Below, piece by piece: positions 43,927-47,372 of a DNA stretch of 47,372 bases. Each line of letters begins with the position of its first letter. Position 1 is the first letter of the stretch. The notes under the pieces are model-generated. The model was not told the origin of the DNA. It did no database searches and saw only the letters and a list, made by a program, of their open reading frames with translations. Location of the stretch: contig JANXRG010000091.1 in NCBI GenBank assembly GCA_025353105.1, positions 1-47,372 on the forward strand. Reading direction: 5' to 3'. Position numbers and translations under genes: made by a program. This DNA is from Verrucomicrobiota bacterium (GTDB taxonomy: Bacteria > Verrucomicrobiota > Verrucomicrobiia > Chthoniobacterales > SZAS-18).

Positions 43927-45198
43927 TCAGCCCGCCAGAAACGTCTGGCTTCGACTGGGACCAACGCTAATCCACTTCAGCGGCGCGCCGGTCAAGGCCT
44001 GAAGCTTCCGTAAATATGCGCGCGCCCTCGGCGGCAGGTCCGCGTAACGCCGCACGTGATCGATCGGCTTCCGCCAGCCCGGCAGGTCCACGTAAACGGG
44101 TTCGCATTGCGCCAGGTCCATCACGTCCGCCGGCGGCACCACAATCGTTTTCCCATGCAATCGATACGCCACGCACACGCGCACCGCGTCCAGGCCATCG
44201 AGCCCGTCCAGGTTCGTCACCGCCAGATGATCCACGCCGTTGACCTTCACCGCGAAGCCGGTCGCCACCGCGTCGAACCATCCGCAGCGCCGCGCCCGCC
44301 CTGTCACCGCGCCAAATTCGCGCCCCATTTCGTGCAGGCACTGCGAAAGCGCCTCGTCCTCCGTCGGCAACGGCCCGCCCCCGACCCGCGTGGTGTAGGC
44401 CTTCATCACGCCCACCACCCGATCGATGCGATTCGGCGGCACGCCCGACCCCGTGCAAGCCCCGCCCGCGGTCGTGCTCGACGACGTTACGAAGGGATAC
44501 GTGCCGTGATCGATGTCGAGAAAGGTTCCCTGGGCGCCCTCGAAAAGCATGCTCATCTTTCGCGCCAGCATCCGGTGCAGAAACGAAACCGTGTCGGTGA
44601 TGTGCGGGCGCAAGATCGCCGCGGCACGCTCGTATTCGCGCTGCACCGGACCGGCCGCAATCGGCGCCAGGGCTTGCAGCTTCAGAAAACGATTCACCTC
44701 GCGCATCCGGTCCCGCAGCCGCGCCGAAAACTTCTGCGCGTCGATCAGATCCGTCATGCGCAGGCCCGTGCGCGAAATCTTGTCGGCGTACGCCGGGCCG
44801 ATGCCGCGCTTCGTCGTTCCGATCCGTCCGCTGCGCCGATCCTCGCGTTGCGCGTCGAGCGAGCGGTGATGCGGCAACACCACGTGCGCGCGATCGCTGA
44901 CGAGCAGATTGTCGCTTCCGACGTGGATCCCCCGCTTTCGTAATCCGGCGATTTCCGCGCACAGCGACACTGGATCAATCACCACGCCATTGGCGAGCAC
45001 GCAAACCTTGCCCGCGTGCAGAATCCCGGAGGGCACGAGGCTCAGAACGTATCGCTCCGCCCGGATCACAATCGTGTGGCCGGCATTGTTTCCACCTTGC
45101 GTGCGCACCACCACATCCACGCCTCGCGTCAGGTAATCGATGATCTTGCCCTTCCCTTCATCGCCCCACTGCGCGCCGATCAAAATGGTGTTCGCCAT
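43927..45198 (-). CDS. purA: Adenylosuccinate synthetase
   Basis: The protein is 423 residues from the ATG at 45198 (MANTILIGAQ). WGDEGKGK (D13), GGNNAGHT (H41), GTTKRGIGPAYADK, FEGAQGTFLDIDHGTYPFVTSS and the C-terminal GVPPNRIDRVVGVMKAYTTRVG carry the full PurA signature. It makes adenylosuccinate from IMP, aspartate and GTP, the first committed step to AMP. Length fits the family (about 425-430). The frame is open to 45261, but the motif-bearing N-terminus begins at 45198. It is the first gene of the minus-strand run, facing a repeat-filled gap. Confidence 0.96.
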   Translation of the reverse strand: MANTILIGAQWGDEGKGKIIDYLTRGVDVVVRTQGGNNAGHTIVIRAERYVLSLVPSGILHAGKVCVLANGVVIDPVSLCAEIAGLRKRGIHVGSDNLLVSDRAHVVLPHHRSLDAQREDRRSGRIGTTKRGIGPAYADKISRTGLRMTDLIDAQKFSARLRDRMREVNRFLKLQALAPIAAGPVQREYERAAAILRPHITDTVSFLHRMLARKMSMLFEGAQGTFLDIDHGTYPFVTSSSTTAGGACTGSGVPPNRIDRVVGVMKAYTTRVGGGPLPTEDEALSQCLHEMGREFGAVTGRARRCGWFDAVATGFAVKVNGVDHLAVTNLDGLDGLDAVRVCVAYRLHGKTIVVPPADVMDLAQCEPVYVDLPGWRKPIDHVRRYADLPPRARAYLRKLQALTGAPLKWISVGPSRSQTFLAG

Positions 45199-45747
45199 TC
45201 GCGGAATATGTCGGTGACCCTTCCCGTCCACAAGCCGGCCCCTGACGATTTTTGACCACATTCGGACCGAGGCAGCGATCAGAGGACCGACGACAGAGGA
45301 CAGAGGTCGGAAGAAAGCCGAGGTTCATGTTTGGATCGTGCCGGCCGAATCTGGGTCCCTCCGCAAACCCCCGTGCCTCCGTGACCTCCGTCTGAAATCA
45401 TCATGTTCGTGTTCCTGCGTGTAAATTCGTGGTTCCATTCCGTCTTCCGTCGTCCGGCCTCTGTCCTCCGTCGTGCAGCCCTGCTTGGTGCCGTTGGATT
45501 TCTTGGTGGTTCTCCGCCCGCTGGCCTTCGACATTCGACCCTCGACTTTCGACTCCCCAATTCCGCATTCGGCATTGGCACTTCGTCACTTCTCTATCCT
45601 CCGGCGTCCGGCTTCTGTCCTCCGTCGTGCAGTCCTTCTTGGTGGTTCTCCGCCCGCGGGCCGTCGACTGTCGACTGTCGACCCTCGACTCCCAAAATCC
45701 GCATTCGGAATTCGCCATTTCTCCAGTCTTCTCCATAGTCCCTGCTC
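45199..45747. repeat. 549-bp gap filled with dispersed 'text-like' repeats, partly duplicated
   Basis: Two direct copies are visible, about 45449-45575 and 45600-45713. They share a 21-mer starting 'tccggc' (45453-45473 and 45607-45627, 20/21 identical), then 'ttggtggttctccgcccg', a run of 'tcgac' steps, and 'tccgcattcgg'. An inverted copy of the same 21-mer lies at about 45290-45310 (19/21). Between them are 'cgtgcctccgtgacctccgt' and 'ttcgtgttcctgcgtgtaaattcgtggttcc'-type phrases. Open frames through this region lack any domain. Any promoters of purA (-) and the gspF-like gene (+) must lie in here; none stands out. Confidence 0.7.
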
Positions 45748-47043
45748 ATGCCGCAGTTCCAATTCAAAGCGCGGGATGCTCAGGGCGCCCTGGTGGAAGG
45801 TGTGGTGGAATCGCCCGATCGCCCCTCGGCACTGCGCCAGATTGAATTGCGCCGCTGCGTGCCCTTCCGCGTGGTGCCGGTCGCCGAGGCTTCATCCCCC
45901 GGTGTCGGCCCCAACGCCCGCCCCGCCCCTTCGCCGGTCGCGGAGACTGCGCCGGCCACCGACCGCCCCGCGGGCCGCACTCCGGCGGTCGACCGGCTCA
46001 ATCACACCCAACGTCTGCTCTTCACCGAGCAGCTCGCGTATTTGCTTTCGGCGGGCATGACGCTCGACGAGGCGCTTTCGATTCTCGGCAAACGTCTGAC
46101 GCAGGGGAATCTTCGCGGCATCATCGAGCACCTGCATAGCGCGCTCGTCGATGGCCGCAGTTTCTCGCAGGCGCTGCTCGATTTTCCGCGGTCATTCCCG
46201 CCGCTCTACGTGAATCTGGTCCAGGCGGGCGAGGCCAGCGGCGCGCTGCCCGATATTCTCAAACGCCTCGTCGCGCATCTCATGGCGGTCAAGACGCTGC
46301 GCGACAGCGTGCAACAAGCCCTGCTCTATCCGGCGATCCTGAGCGTCTTTGGCGTGTTGCTCGTCGTCCTGTTCATCACCGTGCTCGTGCCGCAACTCAC
46401 GTCGTTCTTCGCCAAGACCGGCGGCTCGCTGCCGCTGCCCACGCGCCTGCTCATCAAGCTGAATGACATCTTCGTCGGCTATTGGTGGCTCGGCGCGCTG
46501 ACGCTTCTGGGCGTCTTTGCGGCGTACAAGATGTTCACGCGAACGGTCGAGGGTCGCGAGGCCTGGGATCGTTTCCGCCTCAAGATCCCGGGCTACGGCC
46601 GCGTTATTCAATATCGTTTCTACGCGCAGTTTGCCCGCACGCTCGGGACGCTGCTGCACAACGGCGTGACGCTCCTGCGCGCGGTCGATTTGCTCGCGAG
46701 TATTTCGGAGAATGCGTATCTGCGGAAGCGCCTGCTCGCGGGTCGCGCCGAGCTCGTCGAGGGCGCGAGTCTGTCGAAGGCCATGTCACACCAGGGCGTT
46801 TTCCCGGCCCTGATGCTCGACATGATGTCGGTCGGCGAGCAGACCGGTCGCTTTGCCGACACCATGCAAATGATCGCGGACGTGTACGAGCGCGAGCTGG
46901 ATCGTCAGGTGCAGATTGCCACGGCAATCATCCCGCCGCTGATCATCGTGATCATTGCATTGCTCGTGGGCGCGGTCGTGTTTGCCATCATGAGCGCGGT
47001 GTTCAGCATTACCACCGGTCTCCGTGGCCGCACCGGTGGATAG
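45748..47043 (+). CDS. Type II secretion/type IV pilus inner-membrane platform protein (GspF/PilC)
   Basis: The protein is 431 residues from the ATG at 45748 (MPQFQFKARDAQGALVEGVVE). An N-terminal segment is followed by a Pro/Ala linker (about 52-85) and two GspF domains: the first from FTEQLAYLLSAGMTLDEALSILGKR, the second from RFYAQFARTLGTLLHNGVTLLRAVDLL. Three membrane helices are seen: about 195-222 (LYPAILSVFGVLLVVLFITVLVPQ), 244-262 (YWWLGALTLLGVFAAYKMF) and 390-416. This is the polytopic platform that works with the GspE/PilB ATPase. No other gsp or pil gene is in the window, so it cannot be assigned to secretion or pili. It is isolated between two repeat-filled gaps. Confidence 0.9.
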   Translation: MPQFQFKARDAQGALVEGVVESPDRPSALRQIELRRCVPFRVVPVAEASSPGVGPNARPAPSPVAETAPATDRPAGRTPAVDRLNHTQRLLFTEQLAYLLSAGMTLDEALSILGKRLTQGNLRGIIEHLHSALVDGRSFSQALLDFPRSFPPLYVNLVQAGEASGALPDILKRLVAHLMAVKTLRDSVQQALLYPAILSVFGVLLVVLFITVLVPQLTSFFAKTGGSLPLPTRLLIKLNDIFVGYWWLGALTLLGVFAAYKMFTRTVEGREAWDRFRLKIPGYGRVIQYRFYAQFARTLGTLLHNGVTLLRAVDLLASISENAYLRKRLLAGRAELVEGASLSKAMSHQGVFPALMLDMMSVGEQTGRFADTMQMIADVYERELDRQVQIATAIIPPLIIVIIALLVGAVVFAIMSAVFSITTGLRGRTGG

Positions 47044-47198
47044 CGGACTTGCCACGATGACACGAAGAGCACGAAGAAGGATTGGCCACAGAGATTTCGA
47101 GGACGCCGAGAGGAACGCCTGAACGGACGGAAACCGGATCATTTTGCGGCAACAGCCACAAGGATCGCAAAACGGAGAGTCAGCCAAATAATCTGCGT
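47044..47198. repeat. Intergenic dispersed-repeat text after the gspF-like gene
   Basis: Phrases such as 'acacgaagagcacgaag', 'ccacagag', and 'aatctgcgttcatctgcaaaatctgcg' (the last at about 47189-47216) match the repeat type seen at 18991-19170 and 45280-45713. No gene is present. The right end runs directly into the truncated integrase fragment. Confidence 0.5.
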
Positions 47199-47372
47199 TC
47201 ATCTGCAAAATCTGCGTTTCTGTCCCACTTCCAGAAAGACGAGCGCGTTGCGTGCCTGCCGTTGGGTGGAAATGGCCACCCTCCGGTCGCGGACCAGGTG
47301 ACTGAGAAACGCGCGCACGTCGGCCGGACCCAGTTTCTCAGGATGGCGTTTCTGGTGAAAAAGGATGTACTG
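47199..47372 (-). pseudogene. Truncated integron-integrase-like tyrosine recombinase fragment
   Basis: Read on the minus strand from the window edge, the frame gives QYILFHQKRHPEKLG, then DVRAFLSHL, VAISTQRQARNALVFL, EVGQ, and stops at TGA (47199-47201). This matches the N-terminal core-binding (SAM-like) domain of integron integrases of the IntI type, which read FHGxRHP..LG..EVEAFLxxLA.xRxVxxSTxxQALxALLFxY. The homology ends where the next helix should begin, and the last codons are dispersed-repeat DNA. The catalytic domain is therefore missing downstream. The beginning of the gene lies beyond the window. Confidence 0.7.

Noticed and set aside
45473-46060. 195-codon plus-strand frame across the repeat region and start of the gspF-like gene
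   Set aside because: The first part is repeat text and the second part is out of frame with the GspF domains.
1-47372. tRNA, rRNA or riboswitch in any gap
   Set aside because: No cloverleaf, rRNA segment or recognised riboswitch core was found by eye in the intergenic regions.

Overview
The window is a high-GC bacterial chromosome segment that most resembles a Verrucomicrobiota genome, probably near Opitutaceae. This is inferred from style, not from a marker-gene tree. The pointers are a C-terminal 'DPDGDGLSNLVEYVLGLDP' segment in a secreted protein, a Lys/Ala/Pro-rich tail on DksA, an enlarged Obg domain, and intergenic 'text-like' dispersed repeats. No rRNA, tRNA or CRISPR array was seen.

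Layout. Positions 1-6375 (+) hold the end of a membrane protein, a small NTF2-like protein, an S53 (sedolisin/kumamolisin) peptidase with sixteen 16-residue C-terminal repeats, and a Ser/Thr kinase fused to TolB-like and TPR regions. Positions 6519-18530 (-) form a signalling operon: a 3054-residue hybrid histidine kinase with 14 tandem GAF domains and two receiver domains, a stand-alone receiver, and a receiver fused to two class III cyclase homology domains. Positions 19265-23407 hold a ParA ATPase without ParB and a divergent SWIM/SNF2 helicase. Positions 23511-27208 (+) hold a DUF3347-like exported protein, a GT4 glycogen synthase, Obg and TlyA. Positions 27419-30469 (+) encode a large exported HzsA-related protein with one heme-c motif. 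Positions 30816-32268 (+) hold nrdR, a HIT protein and a small membrane protein.

Positions 32456-45198 (-) are a dense housekeeping block. In transcription order it runs purA, uppS, an NtrC-type regulator, mfd, a SurA-like chaperone, pdxA and two ABC-2 permeases. After a roughly 100-nt gap come dksA, rpmG, rpsR, an intrinsic terminator, and folE2. The right end holds a repeat-filled gap, a GspF/PilC gene (+), more repeats and a truncated integron-integrase-like fragment.

Two groups stand out. The GAF kinase/receiver/cyclase operon could integrate many small-molecule inputs in one soluble sensor and pass phosphate to a cyclase output. The dksA-rpmG-rpsR-folE2 run encodes versions of all four proteins that need little or no zinc: Cys-free S18, L33 without its zinc-binding pairs, DksA with two of four zinc-finger Cys, and GTP cyclohydrolase IB. 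That set matches the known zinc-sparing paralog repertoire, with a terminator 16 nt before the folE2 start.
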